Notes: generated by a model not told the origin, from the sequence alone. Numbered from the stretch's first letter, positions 1-10,241 are shown. The stretch: 64,000 bases of DNA from Frisingicoccus sp009929615 (GCA_028692275.1 JAQUXR010000004.1:62001-126000), one strand, 5' to 3'. Translations and numbers: made by a program.

Positions 1-1822
1 GCGTATCAAAGAATCCGGAAGATGTTTCACCTATGGCAGGAATCCCCATATCCTTTAAAACCCGCACATAATCCTCTGTCCAGTTTTTTACAGTACGCAG
101 CAGTATAACAATATCCCCATACTCTGCCGTGCGGTAAATGCCTGTATCCGGGTCCATGATAGTTATTCCTGAAATCGGGTCGGTCAATTCCCGAATGCGT
201 TTTCCAATGGCCCAGGCCTCCGATTCTTTTTTGGTCATTTCCTTAGATCCGCCCTGCTCTGCCAAAATCCATTCTGAAAATTTGGATACCGGATAGCTCG
301 TTTCCGGGTATTCCAGTCCCGGGTATAAGGCGGCATCTTCGTCATAGACCATACCACAGATTTGGGGTGTCATTAATTTTTCAAATACGCAGTTAATAGC
401 ACTGAGAACGTTCTCCCTGCTTCGGAAATTTTTGTGAAGGTCTATTCGCTGGTGAGTTGCTTCTTCTTTTCTGTACTGCTGATACTTTCCAAGAAAAATT
501 TGAGGGTCTGCCATACGGAACCGGTAAATGCTCTGCTTAACATCCCCTACCATAAACAGATTTGGCTGCCCCTTCCGTTCCCTGGAAATACTATTTAAAA
601 GAGTCTCTTGAACCTGATTACTGTCCTGATACTCATCACACATAATTTCTTCAAAAAGCTCACTATAGCTTTCTGCTGTCGCCGTTGGCTCGTGATTTTC
701 ATCTAAAAGAATATTCAGAGCCAAATGCTCCTGGTCATTAAAATCAATAAGATTTCTGGCTTGCTTTTCCTGTTGAAAACGTTTGGAAAATTCTTTTGTT
801 ATCTCTAAAAGCACAACAATTCCCGGAAAAATCATCTTTTCTTTAGCCAGCATAATATCTAACGGGTCCATAAAATAAGCCTTTTTAAGAGCTGCTATTA
901 AATCTTTGGCTTCCTGACGAAATTTTTTAGTCTTTTCAATAAGAAGTTTATCTGCATCCGGCTGTTTTTTTCCCGGCAGTTTTTTCCATGTATGAACCTC
1001 CATCTGTTCAAACAGGTCACTGTAGATCTCACAAGCTGCCATAGCTTCTACCTGTTCCAAATCTTCTGCAAGAACTTCTGTATAATGCCCCGGCCCATCA
1101 TTTCTGCAGGATAACATCAGTGCTTTCCGAAGAACTTCTACACACTCCTCAAGCATCATGGAACTTTCCTCCATGATAAGTTCCATCAATTGGCTTTCTT
1201 CAAAATCAACAGCTCCCGAACCCGGATGCATGCGCAATGCTTCCTCCAGCCATTCTTCAGGCCATGGATGACTTTGCGAAAAGTCATAAAGTTTCAATAT
1301 CCAATCGGTAATACCACCATCCAGTTTTCCACTGGAATAGGTCTCGACAAATCTTATAAATCCGGGCATCTCTTCTTCATAGCAGTCATCTAACAGCTGT
1401 CTCGCTACATCCTGTTTTAAAAGAATAATTTCCTGGGGGTCTCCAACCCTGAATCCAGGGTCCAGACCGATAACATCAAAATGTTCCCGGATAACTCCCA
1501 TACAAAAACTGTCAATGGTTGTAATCTGAGCTGATGGAAGAAGCATCTTCTGCTTCTGCAGATGGGCATTTTCAGGGTCTGCTTCCAGCCTTTTTTCAAC
1601 GGCTTCCATAACACGTTCCCGCATCTCTGCTGCAGCCGCTCTTGTAAAAGTCACAACAAGCAGCTGATCTATATCCATCGGATGTGTATCGTCAGTTATC
1701 TTCTGTATAATCCGCTCTACCAGAACTGCAGTCTTACCGGAACCTGCAGCCGCGGACACTAAAAGGCTTCGTTCTCTCAGATTTATGACCTGCTGCTGTT
1801 CGACGGTCCACGATTTTCCCAT
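1..1822 (-). CDS. addA: ATP-dependent helicase/nuclease subunit AddA (N-terminal 607 residues; gene runs off the window)
   Basis: AddA is the UvrD-like helicase and nuclease subunit of the AddAB complex, which resects double-strand breaks for recombination. The visible part covers roughly half of the usual ~1200 residues. The Walker A motif AAAGSGKT is at residues 24-31, a Walker B-type DEYQD is near 395, and GDVKQSIYRFR is near 422. The C-terminal RecB-type nuclease domain lies beyond position 1. The ATG at 1822 is chosen because GAGGAGGTGG lies just upstream. The start overlaps the end of addB by 40 nt in another frame, as expected for translationally coupled subunits. Confidence 0.96.
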   Translation of the reverse strand, partial: MGKSWTVEQQQVINLRERSLLVSAAAGSGKTAVLVERIIQKITDDTHPMDIDQLLVVTFTRAAAAEMRERVMEAVEKRLEADPENAHLQKQKMLLPSAQITTIDSFCMGVIREHFDVIGLDPGFRVGDPQEIILLKQDVARQLLDDCYEEEMPGFIRFVETYSSGKLDGGITDWILKLYDFSQSHPWPEEWLEEALRMHPGSGAVDFEESQLMELIMEESSMMLEECVEVLRKALMLSCRNDGPGHYTEVLAEDLEQVEAMAACEIYSDLFEQMEVHTWKKLPGKKQPDADKLLIEKTKKFRQEAKDLIAALKKAYFMDPLDIMLAKEKMIFPGIVVLLEITKEFSKRFQQEKQARNLIDFNDQEHLALNILLDENHEPTATAESYSELFEEIMCDEYQDSNQVQETLLNSISRERKGQPNLFMVGDVKQSIYRFRMADPQIFLGKYQQYRKEEATHQRIDLHKNFRSRENVLSAINCVFEKLMTPQICGMVYDEDAALYPGLEYPETSYPVSKFSEWILAEQGGSKEMTKKESEAWAIGKRIRELTDPISGITIMDPDTGIYRTAEYGDIVILLRTVKNWTEDYVRVLKDMGIPAIGETSSGFFDT

Positions 1823-4800
1823 TCTTCTTCCACCTCCTCATATATTTTTTTCCACACATCATCTCCCGATAAATGGTGGAGCTGATGATAATTACATCCG
1901 GCAATCCTCTCATCAAAGTGACATATGCCCCGATATCTGCAATAATCGCAGGCTGTCTTTTTCTTTGTCCCCTTCTGAAGGGCATAAGGGCGAACCGAAA
2001 TGTCCCCCGACATCCAGCCATCAGCCAGTTCTTCGATTCGCCGATGTACCAGATATCCCAATAAATCAATAGATTCTGAAGATGCAACACTGGAACCTTT
2101 TGTATAGACGCCTTTATCTGTCAGTTTCACAGGAATAACCTCCGGTGTTTCTTCCAGATGGGCATCCATCCACTTGACAACCTCAAGGTCTGAATCTACA
2201 AGACCATCCATTTTGAGCAGAGATGCCAGCTGATTATCCCTGTCTGCAGGATCTTCTACAAGTTCATTCAGCAGAGGGTCCTTCATATGATAATAAAACA
2301 TACCTGCTTTTATCACCGGTTTTTCCGGATGCCGTTCAGCTTCAAGTTTTGAAATGGCCTCGAGATAGACAACCAGCTGTATCGACAGACCATAAAAAAT
2401 CTCTGTTAAATCAAATTCTTTTCGTCCAGACTTATAATCCACAACCCGTACTGCCCGGGCGTCTTCCCCCTCATAAACATCATACCGGTCTACCGTACCG
2501 ATAAGCTGAATCTTTTCGCCTACAGAAAAGCTGCTTTCAAATCCGGCCGGTACAAATTCACCTTTACATATCTGTTTCTGAATCGTCCATGCCGTACGTT
2601 TTCCCATACGGACAAGCTGCTCCAGATAATATTTATAGCGGGCATTATCCAGAAAAACGGCAGACTGATATTCCATTCCTGCATCTCGGACACAGGCTTC
2701 CATCGTTTTATCCCTGAACTGATCTGGCATGGTGTGCCAATCCCATTCGCTCTCTTCAACCCTTTTAGAAAACCGCTCCATCGCCTGATGAAGAATATTT
2801 CCCAGGTCTGGTGGAAGAAGTTCAAAGGTTTCCCGTTCTTTTAATTTAAGACCTGCACTTAAAAAATGGGCATAGGCACATGCCGCATATTTCTCCAAGG
2901 TCGTAATGCTTGCCCGCGGTCTCTGCCCATAAAGGGCCTCGATTACCGCAGACGACAGCCTGCCTGTCTTTTCAGCATCGTACATTTTTGAAATCCAGTT
3001 CATGAGTTTTTCGCGGCCGTCTTTCTGACCTGCATACCAGCCAAATAAGGTCTGCCATAAGTCGGTTCTCTGCTCCGGATGACGCATTCCCTCTAACAGA
3101 TAAAGGCTGCTTTCATTAATACTCGTTAATACCCGCCCTTTATCCCATGTCTCCGGCACTTCAGCTTCTAAAGCAGGAAACAGGGACTGTATATCTTTAA
3201 GAATAATGGACTGGCGAATAGCCTTTCCACTGCCATCCATCTGGGCAAAGGTCAGAACCAGCTCCAGCTTTGGTTTTGTCATTGCCGTATAAATATAAAA
3301 CTTCTCACGATAGCTGTTCTGCCGCCCTGTCGGTGCCAGTTCCATATCACTCTGAGCCAGTATCTCTTTCTCCCTGTCGGTAATCAGACCACCTGTGGCT
3401 GCAGGCATCGGAAGCACACCATCATTACATCCAATAATAAAAACAACCTTCACGTCCCCGAGGCGGGTTCTTTTTAAATCCCCCAATACAACCTGATCCA
3501 AAGTTGGCGGAATAACCCCCACCTTGATTTCTTCAAATCCGGCCTCTAAAATCTCCATATATTCTTTCAGTGTGACACTCTCTTCTCCAAGAATCCGCTC
3601 ACATTTATCCAGCAAATCCATGGCAGCATCAAAAACCTGCTCATATTCTCTGGCACGGGTAAACTCTCCCGATTCTTTGAATTCTTCCACAAAGCTATTC
3701 AACTGCTCTTCACTCTGAATATTTGCTATAAAAGTACGCAATGCTGTTGTATATTCTGACACAGTCCCCTTTTTGCTCATCAAAAATAAAGGTTCCAGTT
3801 CCTGAACGACCTGCATCCTGCTCTCATTTATCCTAAGGAAATCATCCTCTTTAAATTTTTTATAACGTTTGATGAAGTTTTCGCTCCATTTTTTCCGTCC
3901 CCGGACACCGGTGGCCAACACATAATTATCCAGAGCATCTACCGCCTCTGAAGTCACCTGGGTATATCCTGAACGTAGATATCTGAAAAGGCTCTCATAA
4001 GAAAAATCTTTCAAAATGACATTCATGCTGCTTCGAAGCATTTCGACAAAACTATTTTCCGTCATGCTCGCTTTATCATCAACAAAAAGTGGCATCTTCA
4101 TACTGGAAAACTGTCTTCGGGCGGCCTCTTTATACCGGCTCATGTCCCCTGTAATCAGTGCGAAATCTTTATAGGACATTCCCTCCTGCATAACTCTCCG
4201 CCGTATCTCAGCCGCTGCAAAACGTATTTCCTCCACAGGATGGCTTAGAGCATAAAGATGAATATGCTTCGGCTGCTCTTTCCATGGTTCAAATCTGTGA
4301 AATCTAAAAATATGTTTTTCCAGAAAATCCAGTTCGGAATCTGACTCTTGCGTTTCCAGAAAAATATCTTCTTCCTGCTCCACATGAATATCTGTGCAAA
4401 TCTTTTTTAATTTCCACAGAGTTTCCTTGGTTAAATAAAACAGCTGATACTCCTGCCCCAGTTCATAAGGCTTATTTTTCACATCAATGGTCAGACCAAC
4501 AACAACCCGCTCACAAATTTTCAGAAGGCGTTTTAAAAGATTGTACTGTGCCGGTGTAAATCCGGTAAAATTCTCAATATACATGACACTGTCCCTAAGA
4601 ATCCGGGCATCATCCACGCGGTCTGCCAGAACATCCAGCAATTCTTCAGAAGTCATATAGGTATCTGCCATATATTCTTTAAATGCTTCATATAATATCT
4701 GAATATCTTTTAATTTCTTTCCTAAAACGGTGCCTTCACCAATCTGCTTGCGGCTTTCTTCCAACTGCTTCGGCTGTACACTATATTGAAACAACTCAGA

Positions 4801-5178
4801 AAGCATAGACTTTGCCTGTCCGACAAAACCATTCTTATTCACACTTCCGGCAAAAGCCTCAAACTGCTCTTTATCCTCGGATAGCAGGCGGCGGATAACC
4901 ATACTTTTTCCTGTATCCTCAAGGATCGTTTTCTGGATACCACCCAACTCATCAAACACACGATAGGCCAGTCGTGGAAAACTTACCACATCCACATTCA
5001 TGACGCCATGTCCCGGATGAAGTTCCACCATCTTCATCTGAGTCTGCATCGTATACTGTTCCGGCACTACCAGGTAAAAATTCTTTTCTGGATTTGCCAG
5101 GGACTCTTCAATTAATCTTCGGTATACAGTTTCTAAACGTCCGGTTCCTGCACCGCCAATGACCATCTGTAATGACAT
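1783..5178 (-). CDS. addB: ATP-dependent helicase/nuclease subunit AddB
   Basis: Second subunit of the AddAB recombination nuclease, 1131 residues, normal for the family. The four cysteines of the Fe-S nuclease clamp are present: C767, then C1077, C1080 and C1086 (CDYCRYRGIC). The C-terminal nuclease domain has a typical VVDYKSGRKEFDL stretch. The N-terminal nucleotide loop reads GGAGTGRL (about residues 8-15): the usual Lys of the P-loop is Arg and the following Ser/Thr is Leu, so ATP binding by AddB may be weak. The start follows a GAAAGGGG site. A TG-N-TATGAT extended -10 box about 25 nt upstream may be its promoter, but no clear -35 is seen. Confidence 0.95.
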   Translation of the reverse strand: MSLQMVIGGAGTGRLETVYRRLIEESLANPEKNFYLVVPEQYTMQTQMKMVELHPGHGVMNVDVVSFPRLAYRVFDELGGIQKTILEDTGKSMVIRRLLSEDKEQFEAFAGSVNKNGFVGQAKSMLSELFQYSVQPKQLEESRKQIGEGTVLGKKLKDIQILYEAFKEYMADTYMTSEELLDVLADRVDDARILRDSVMYIENFTGFTPAQYNLLKRLLKICERVVVGLTIDVKNKPYELGQEYQLFYLTKETLWKLKKICTDIHVEQEEDIFLETQESDSELDFLEKHIFRFHRFEPWKEQPKHIHLYALSHPVEEIRFAAAEIRRRVMQEGMSYKDFALITGDMSRYKEAARRQFSSMKMPLFVDDKASMTENSFVEMLRSSMNVILKDFSYESLFRYLRSGYTQVTSEAVDALDNYVLATGVRGRKKWSENFIKRYKKFKEDDFLRINESRMQVVQELEPLFLMSKKGTVSEYTTALRTFIANIQSEEQLNSFVEEFKESGEFTRAREYEQVFDAAMDLLDKCERILGEESVTLKEYMEILEAGFEEIKVGVIPPTLDQVVLGDLKRTRLGDVKVVFIIGCNDGVLPMPAATGGLITDREKEILAQSDMELAPTGRQNSYREKFYIYTAMTKPKLELVLTFAQMDGSGKAIRQSIILKDIQSLFPALEAEVPETWDKGRVLTSINESSLYLLEGMRHPEQRTDLWQTLFGWYAGQKDGREKLMNWISKMYDAEKTGRLSSAVIEALYGQRPRASITTLEKYAACAYAHFLSAGLKLKERETFELLPPDLGNILHQAMERFSKRVEESEWDWHTMPDQFRDKTMEACVRDAGMEYQSAVFLDNARYKYYLEQLVRMGKRTAWTIQKQICKGEFVPAGFESSFSVGEKIQLIGTVDRYDVYEGEDARAVRVVDYKSGRKEFDLTEIFYGLSIQLVVYLEAISKLEAERHPEKPVIKAGMFYYHMKDPLLNELVEDPADRDNQLASLLKMDGLVDSDLEVVKWMDAHLEETPEVIPVKLTDKGVYTKGSSVASSESIDLLGYLVHRRIEELADGWMSGDISVRPYALQKGTKKKTACDYCRYRGICHFDERIAGCNYHQLHHLSGDDVWKKIYEEVEEEWENRGPSNSSRS

Positions 5179-5296
5179 ATCCTGACCCCTTTCTTCTGTT
5201 GTCTATCATATCACATTTTTTCTGGCGCTTCCACCTGTCATATTTCTATACTTCTTCTCATAGGATATACTAAAGTATTTTTAAAGGAGGCCGACC

Positions 5297-5734
5297 ATGG
5301 GTTCAAAAACACGCATTATTATCCTTCAAATGAAGGAAATCATATATACCCTTGTCTTTGTCCTGTTAGCACTGTTAATGATTTTCCTGTTCATTTATAT
5401 GTTTTTTCTGAAAAAAGGAAATAAATCCGCTGAAACGGCATCCGCACCTACATATACCCCGGGTGTCTATACGACTTCCATTCTTCTGGGCGAACATCCG
5501 GTAAGCCTTGAAATCACCGTGGACACCGACCATATCAACCGTATCGTTTCAACCCCACTGGAGGAAAGTGTTACTGCTATGTATCCACTTCTGGAATCCT
5601 GTCTGGAAGGTATTACAGACCAGCTTACCTCCGGCATTCCACTAGACCAGGTTACCTATGATGATTCCAGTCAATATACAGCATCTATTCTCCTTGAAGC
5701 CATTGGTAAGGCTCTGGATAAAGCAGCATCTTAA
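5297..5734 (+). CDS. Membrane-anchored conserved protein of unknown function
   Basis: 145 residues with a strong ribosome site (AAAGGAGG). After about a dozen residues there is one hydrophobic transmembrane segment (about residues 13-34), then a lysine-rich stop and an outside domain of about 100 residues starting YTPGVYTTS. The remainder (LEITVD.DHI, then EESVTAMYPLLE) resembles small conserved proteins that recur in Lachnospiraceae genomes. I recognise the pattern from general familiarity and know no assigned function. The outer domain mixes short beta stretches with helices. It is transcribed divergently from addB and ends in a shared bidirectional terminator. No enzymatic motif is seen. 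Confidence 0.8.
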   Translation: MGSKTRIIILQMKEIIYTLVFVLLALLMIFLFIYMFFLKKGNKSAETASAPTYTPGVYTTSILLGEHPVSLEITVDTDHINRIVSTPLEESVTAMYPLLESCLEGITDQLTSGIPLDQVTYDDSSQYTASILLEAIGKALDKAAS

Positions 5735-5741
5735 ATAAAAG

Positions 5742-5780
5742 GACGGACTGGCGGCTAAATACCGAAAGTCCGTCTCTTTT
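5742..5780. terminator. Bidirectional rho-independent terminator
   Basis: GACGGACT (5742-5749) pairs with AGTCCGTC (5767-5774). T-rich runs follow on the plus strand (CTCTTTT) and on the minus strand (CTTTTATTT). It separates the convergent genes ending at 5734 and 5755. The minus-strand gene's stop codon lies in the loop. Confidence 0.8.
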
Positions 5781-6198
5781 CCCGAATTAAAAAACGCCGG
5801 GTATCCTTTGTCAGCCCTTCAAAATTTTCAGCCTTATCATCAAAGAAGATATTTGCCTCCAGCTTCCGTATGACGCCTGCCTTCGGCTGTCCTCCCATAA
5901 AATAATAGCCGTCCACCCAGCCATTCCAATGTTCTATTGTATAAATCACCCGTTTATCTGCCGGCGGCCGTCGGGCTGTAACCAGATAAATCTGAAATGG
6001 CCCGGGCCATCCCAATCGTCTGGCTGCCCGCTGAATCCATGACAGACATTTAAAAAGCGGATAGCATGGCCCCGGTTTCATCGGAATATGTGCCATGGAC
6101 ATCTCATAGGCCTCAAAAGCTTCCAAACCATATTTGCAAAATATATTCTCTGACTCTCTGGAGAACAATACCCCGTCACCATCAAAAACAATACGCAT
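5755..6198 (-). CDS. HAD-superfamily phosphatase, related to the C-terminal half of 5'-nucleotidases (PF06189 type)
   Basis: 147 residues holding the complete HAD core. The nucleophile motif is DGDGV (D6, D8), the motif II threonine is in VTARRP, a lysine lies near residue 106, and the motif IV acidic pair is in FFDDKAENF. The opening VFDGDGVLFSRESE matches the middle of cytosolic 5'-nucleotidases of the PF06189 family, which are usually about 300 residues. The N-terminal half of that family is absent here, and no matching sequence lies in the 74 nt upstream. The ATG has a GGGAG site. It is last in the dapA-dapB-fbp-nadE run. Substrate unknown; a nucleotide monophosphate is the family-based guess. 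Confidence 0.75.
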   Translation of the reverse strand: MRIVFDGDGVLFSRESENIFCKYGLEAFEAYEMSMAHIPMKPGPCYPLFKCLSWIQRAARRLGWPGPFQIYLVTARRPPADKRVIYTIEHWNGWVDGYYFMGGQPKAGVIRKLEANIFFDDKAENFEGLTKDTRRFLIREKRRTFGI

Positions 6199-6272
6199 AA
6201 AAAATCACTCCCATCATCATTTCTGATAACAGGAGTGTAACATAGTCTATGTCCCATAAAGGGGATGCTATT

Positions 6273-8186
6273 TTATCCGATTTTTTCCAATTCTTCCTTC
6301 CACATACGGGCCGAAGCATCACTTGGCATCCGCCAGTCACCTCTTGGCGATAAGGCAACGGAACCCACCTTAGGCCCATCAGGTATACATGAACGCTTGA
6401 ATTGCTGGGCAAAAAAACGATGATAAAAGTTCTTTAACCATTTCAAAATAATCTCCGGCTCATACTCACCCTTAAAGGCAATATTCGCCAAACGGTAAAT
6501 TTTCGCTGGTGGACAGCCGAAACGCATCATATGATAGAGATAAAAATCATGAAGCTCGTAAGGTCCAACCAAATCCTCTGTCTTCTGGGAAATAACGCCC
6601 TCTTTCGGAGGAATTAACTCGGGACTTACCGGTGTATCTAAAATATCCAAAAGAACCTCTGTCAGGCCCTGTATCTGGCAGGTATCCGCATAATAGCGAA
6701 CCAGATGACGCACCAGTGTTTTGGGCACAGATGCATTCACACCATACATGGACATATGGTCGCCGTTATAGGTCGCCCATCCAAGAGCCAGTTCCGACAT
6801 ATCTCCGGTCCCGATAACCATACCATTGGTCCGGTTTGCCAAGTCCATCAACACCTGGGTCCGCTCTCTGGCCTGTCCATTTTCATAGGTTACATCATGG
6901 TTATTTATATCCTGTCCAATATCTCGGAAATGCAGCGTCACCGCCTCCTGAATATTTACCTCTGAAAGTTCTGCTCCCAGTTCTTCCACAAGTTTACAGG
7001 CATTATTATAAGTTCTGTCTGTTGTTCCAAAGCACGGCATAGTTACCGCCCTAATCTGCTTTCTATCCAATCCAAGTAAATCAAAGGCTCTGACCGTCAC
7101 CAAAAGTGCCAGTGTTGAATCAAGTCCGCCGGAAATACCTAAAACTGCGTGCTGGCAATGGGTATGAGCCAGTCTCTTTTTAAGTCCCATCGCTTGAATG
7201 GATAAAATCTCTTCGCACCGTTTTCTACGGTCTGCATCTTCTTCCGGCACGAAAGGTCTTGGGTCTACATGGCGTTCCAGTTCAAGTTCTTCGATTCCGG
7301 TCATAAATTCAACTCTTACATAATCCGTCTCGCCTCTTTGCAGGAACGTCGTCATTCTGCGTCTTTCACTGTTTAATCTTCCCAAATCCATATCTGCATA
7401 AATAATACCTGTTTCAAATCTCTTAGACTCAGCCAGACAGGTACCATTCTCACTAATGACATTGTGGCCCGGGAATACTAAATCCGTCGTGGATTCTCCC
7501 TCACCTGCCCCTGCATAAATATATCCACTGATTAGACGGGCCGCCTGTCCATTAATCAATGCTTTTCGATAAAGGTCCTTTCCGGTTGTCTCATCGCTGG
7601 CAGATACATTGAAAATCATCGTTGCTCCAGCCAGTGCATGGGAAATACTTGGTGGATTTGGTGCCCATAAATCCTCGCAGATTTCTCCACCTACAACAAA
7701 TCCCGGAAGATTCTTGCATTCGAAGAGAATATGAGTTCCAAACCAGGTTTCCTGACCGGCAAGTTTAATCGGCACGGCCTTTGTAAGTCCCCGTTCAAAA
7801 TGACGGGCTTCATAGAATTCCGAGTAATTTGGAATGAAAGTCTTCGGAATAACTCCCAGAATCTTTCCATCCTTCAAAACAACTGCTGTATTATACAACT
7901 TGCCATGCCATTCCATCGGCATGCCCACAACGGTCAGAATATCCAATCCTCTGGTAGCTTCCGCCAGTTTCCCAAGTTCATTAACACATTCTTTAAGGAG
8001 TAATTCCTGAAGAAATAAATCGCCACAGGTATATCCTGTCAGACACAACTCAGGAAAAACAATCATCCTGGCCTTATGGGCACAGGCCTCTTTTACCATC
8101 TCTTCAATTTTTTCCCGGTTAAATCTGCAGTCTGCCACTTCAATTAATGGCGTAGCTGCTGCAACTCTGATAAATCCGTCCTTCAT
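6273..8186 (-). CDS. nadE: Glutamine-dependent NAD+ synthetase
   Basis: Converts nicotinic acid adenine dinucleotide to NAD+ using glutamine. The N-terminal nitrilase-type glutaminase has the Glu-Lys-Cys triad (E46 in FPELCLTGYT, K115 in VIPKTF, C170 in GGEICEDLW, counted from the chosen start). The C-terminal synthetase has the PP-loop SGGLDST near residue 352 and a GTGDMSELALGW motif. The ATG at 8186 is preferred over one 15 nt upstream, because GGAGG sits 8 nt before it and the upstream ATG has no site. 637 residues, typical of the two-domain form. It follows fbp by 27 nt and is probably co-transcribed. Confidence 0.96.
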   Translation of the reverse strand: MKDGFIRVAAATPLIEVADCRFNREKIEEMVKEACAHKARMIVFPELCLTGYTCGDLFLQELLLKECVNELGKLAEATRGLDILTVVGMPMEWHGKLYNTAVVLKDGKILGVIPKTFIPNYSEFYEARHFERGLTKAVPIKLAGQETWFGTHILFECKNLPGFVVGGEICEDLWAPNPPSISHALAGATMIFNVSASDETTGKDLYRKALINGQAARLISGYIYAGAGEGESTTDLVFPGHNVISENGTCLAESKRFETGIIYADMDLGRLNSERRRMTTFLQRGETDYVRVEFMTGIEELELERHVDPRPFVPEEDADRRKRCEEILSIQAMGLKKRLAHTHCQHAVLGISGGLDSTLALLVTVRAFDLLGLDRKQIRAVTMPCFGTTDRTYNNACKLVEELGAELSEVNIQEAVTLHFRDIGQDINNHDVTYENGQARERTQVLMDLANRTNGMVIGTGDMSELALGWATYNGDHMSMYGVNASVPKTLVRHLVRYYADTCQIQGLTEVLLDILDTPVSPELIPPKEGVISQKTEDLVGPYELHDFYLYHMMRFGCPPAKIYRLANIAFKGEYEPEIILKWLKNFYHRFFAQQFKRSCIPDGPKVGSVALSPRGDWRMPSDASARMWKEELEKIG

Positions 8187-8213
8187 TCCAGTTTCCTCCA
8201 TGTATTATCTATC

Positions 8214-10223
8214 TTATTTTACTACAGCCTGCTCCCGGATTTCACCATTGCGATAGGCTTTTAACAGTAATTCTAAATCTTCGATTTTTTGTTTAAGCAC
8301 CTGGCCGTTATCTGTATCAGCCACATACTGACGGTCTCTTAATTTTTGAATAACGCTGATATTTCCACAAATATCCGTTTCATCCATAATGGCTTTTTCT
8401 GTGCCTTCAAACAGCAGATGTGTAACCAGTCTCAACCCAAAAGAGTTGTAAACCAAGGTGTATCCTGCAATACCTGTTGTCTTCTGGTAAGCTTTCGAAA
8501 AACCGCCATCAATAATAAAGAGTTTGCCATTTCCTTTGACCGGATTCTCCCCAGCTTTTAATTTTACCGGCATATGACCGTTTACAATATGGGAAAATTC
8601 AGGGTCAAGTCCGAATTCTTTTATAATATTATCGCAAACCTGTTCACTGACTTTATCATCCTCAATCAAGCGATAATATGGGTCCTTACGTTCTTCCTGG
8701 GTTTCAGGCTCACCAAGAAAATACCGTTCAAAGGTTGCCATCTTCTCTTTGCCGAAGACCGGAGAATTTTCATTGGACCAGGCAAACCAGATTAAATCCT
8801 TACTATAGGACTTTTCTTCGGACTCTGTATCATCCACATAATAACCCTTACGGACATTGCTCTCAATAAAGTCATAAAGTGCCTTTCCTTTATAGCCCTG
8901 TCCCTGAAAATAGACTTCCCTAAAAGTACCATCCGCATTCAGTGGTACACAACCATGATAATAAAGATTTCTATTGTAGCAGAGATACAGACTTCCTGAT
9001 TTCAAAAGAAACTGAACATGCTTCTGAAGTTTCTCGCAATTTTTGAAATTATGTACCAGACGGCTCATCACTTTCTCTTCTTCCTGAGAAAGCTGATATG
9101 GGTCGCTCCAGATAATGGTCGGGAATTTCGAATCCAGGAGATTATATGTATTGCCATCGAGTTCGACAGTTCCCTTTTCCGGGTCAATCTTATCTAAAAG
9201 CCGTCTCTTTTCCATCTTAAAATCAGGTCGTCTGGAAATCAACTGTCCTTCCAGTTTGAACTGAATAATGGAAATAGCTTTATGCATCTTCATCTCTGTC
9301 TGTTCTTCAACACGACTTACGGCCTCAATCCCCGGTTTTACAGCAAAAAGTTCACAGTCATCATCGGCATAAGCTTCCAATGCAAAGTTTGCCAATGGAA
9401 GCAGGTTAATACCATAATCATCCTCAAGGGTTGCCATATTCCCATAACGGGCACATATACGAACCACATTGGCGATACAGGCTTCCTGTCCTGCTGCAGC
9501 CCCCATCCAGAGAAGGTCATGATTTCCCCACTGAATATCAACAGAATGATACTTCATCAGATGGTCCATAATCTCCACTGCTCCGGTACCTCTGTCATAA
9601 ATATCCCCTACAATATGAAGGTGGTCAATAACAAGACGCTGAATCAGTTCACACAACTCAATGATAAAAGCTCGGGCACGGCCTACACGGATAATGGTAT
9701 CAATGATTCCATTGTAGTAAGCCTCTTTATTCATAAACTCTTCTTTTTCGTTGATTAATTCTTCAATAACATATGCAAAATCCTTTGGCAGGGCTTTACG
9801 AACTTTAGAACGCGTATATTTAGATGCTACCCGCTTACAAACAGAGATGAGACGGTGTAAGGTGATTTTATACCAGTCATCCAGCTCCGATTCCTGTTTT
9901 TCTATTAAATCCAACTTCTCAGCCGGATAATAAATCAGTGTAGCCAGCTGCTTTTTATCCTTCATACACAAGGTATTCCCAAAAGCATCATCAATCTTTG
10001 CCCGTACTGCACCAGAACCATTTTTCAACACATGAAAAAACTGGTCAGCTTCTCCATGAATATCACTAAGTACGTGTTCTGTACCTTTCGGCAGATTCAA
10101 AATTGCCTGAAGGTTGATAATCTCCGTAGATGCCGAAGCGATTGACGGATACATCTCTGCTAATACTTCCAAATACTTTGACTGCAACTTATCATATTCA
10201 TTCTTCGTTTTGCTGCTTCCCAT
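8214..10223 (-). CDS. fbp: Fructose-1,6-bisphosphatase, class III
   Basis: Gluconeogenic phosphatase removing the 1-phosphate of fructose-1,6-bisphosphate. Class III enzymes are the Firmicute-type calcineurin-like fold (PF06874). The metal-binding motifs are clear: HVLSDIHGEADQF early, HIVGDIYDRGTGA near residue 200, then GNHDLLWMGA, and IVNGHMPVK near the C-terminus. 669 residues, usual for the class. A GCGGGGG site precedes the ATG. It starts 18 nt after the end of dapB and so probably shares the lysine-riboswitch transcript, an unusual pairing of gluconeogenesis with diaminopimelate synthesis. Confidence 0.96.
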   Translation of the reverse strand: MGSSKTKNEYDKLQSKYLEVLAEMYPSIASASTEIINLQAILNLPKGTEHVLSDIHGEADQFFHVLKNGSGAVRAKIDDAFGNTLCMKDKKQLATLIYYPAEKLDLIEKQESELDDWYKITLHRLISVCKRVASKYTRSKVRKALPKDFAYVIEELINEKEEFMNKEAYYNGIIDTIIRVGRARAFIIELCELIQRLVIDHLHIVGDIYDRGTGAVEIMDHLMKYHSVDIQWGNHDLLWMGAAAGQEACIANVVRICARYGNMATLEDDYGINLLPLANFALEAYADDDCELFAVKPGIEAVSRVEEQTEMKMHKAISIIQFKLEGQLISRRPDFKMEKRRLLDKIDPEKGTVELDGNTYNLLDSKFPTIIWSDPYQLSQEEEKVMSRLVHNFKNCEKLQKHVQFLLKSGSLYLCYNRNLYYHGCVPLNADGTFREVYFQGQGYKGKALYDFIESNVRKGYYVDDTESEEKSYSKDLIWFAWSNENSPVFGKEKMATFERYFLGEPETQEERKDPYYRLIEDDKVSEQVCDNIIKEFGLDPEFSHIVNGHMPVKLKAGENPVKGNGKLFIIDGGFSKAYQKTTGIAGYTLVYNSFGLRLVTHLLFEGTEKAIMDETDICGNISVIQKLRDRQYVADTDNGQVLKQKIEDLELLLKAYRNGEIREQAVVK

Positions 10224-10241
10224 AATTTTACCCCCGCTTAT

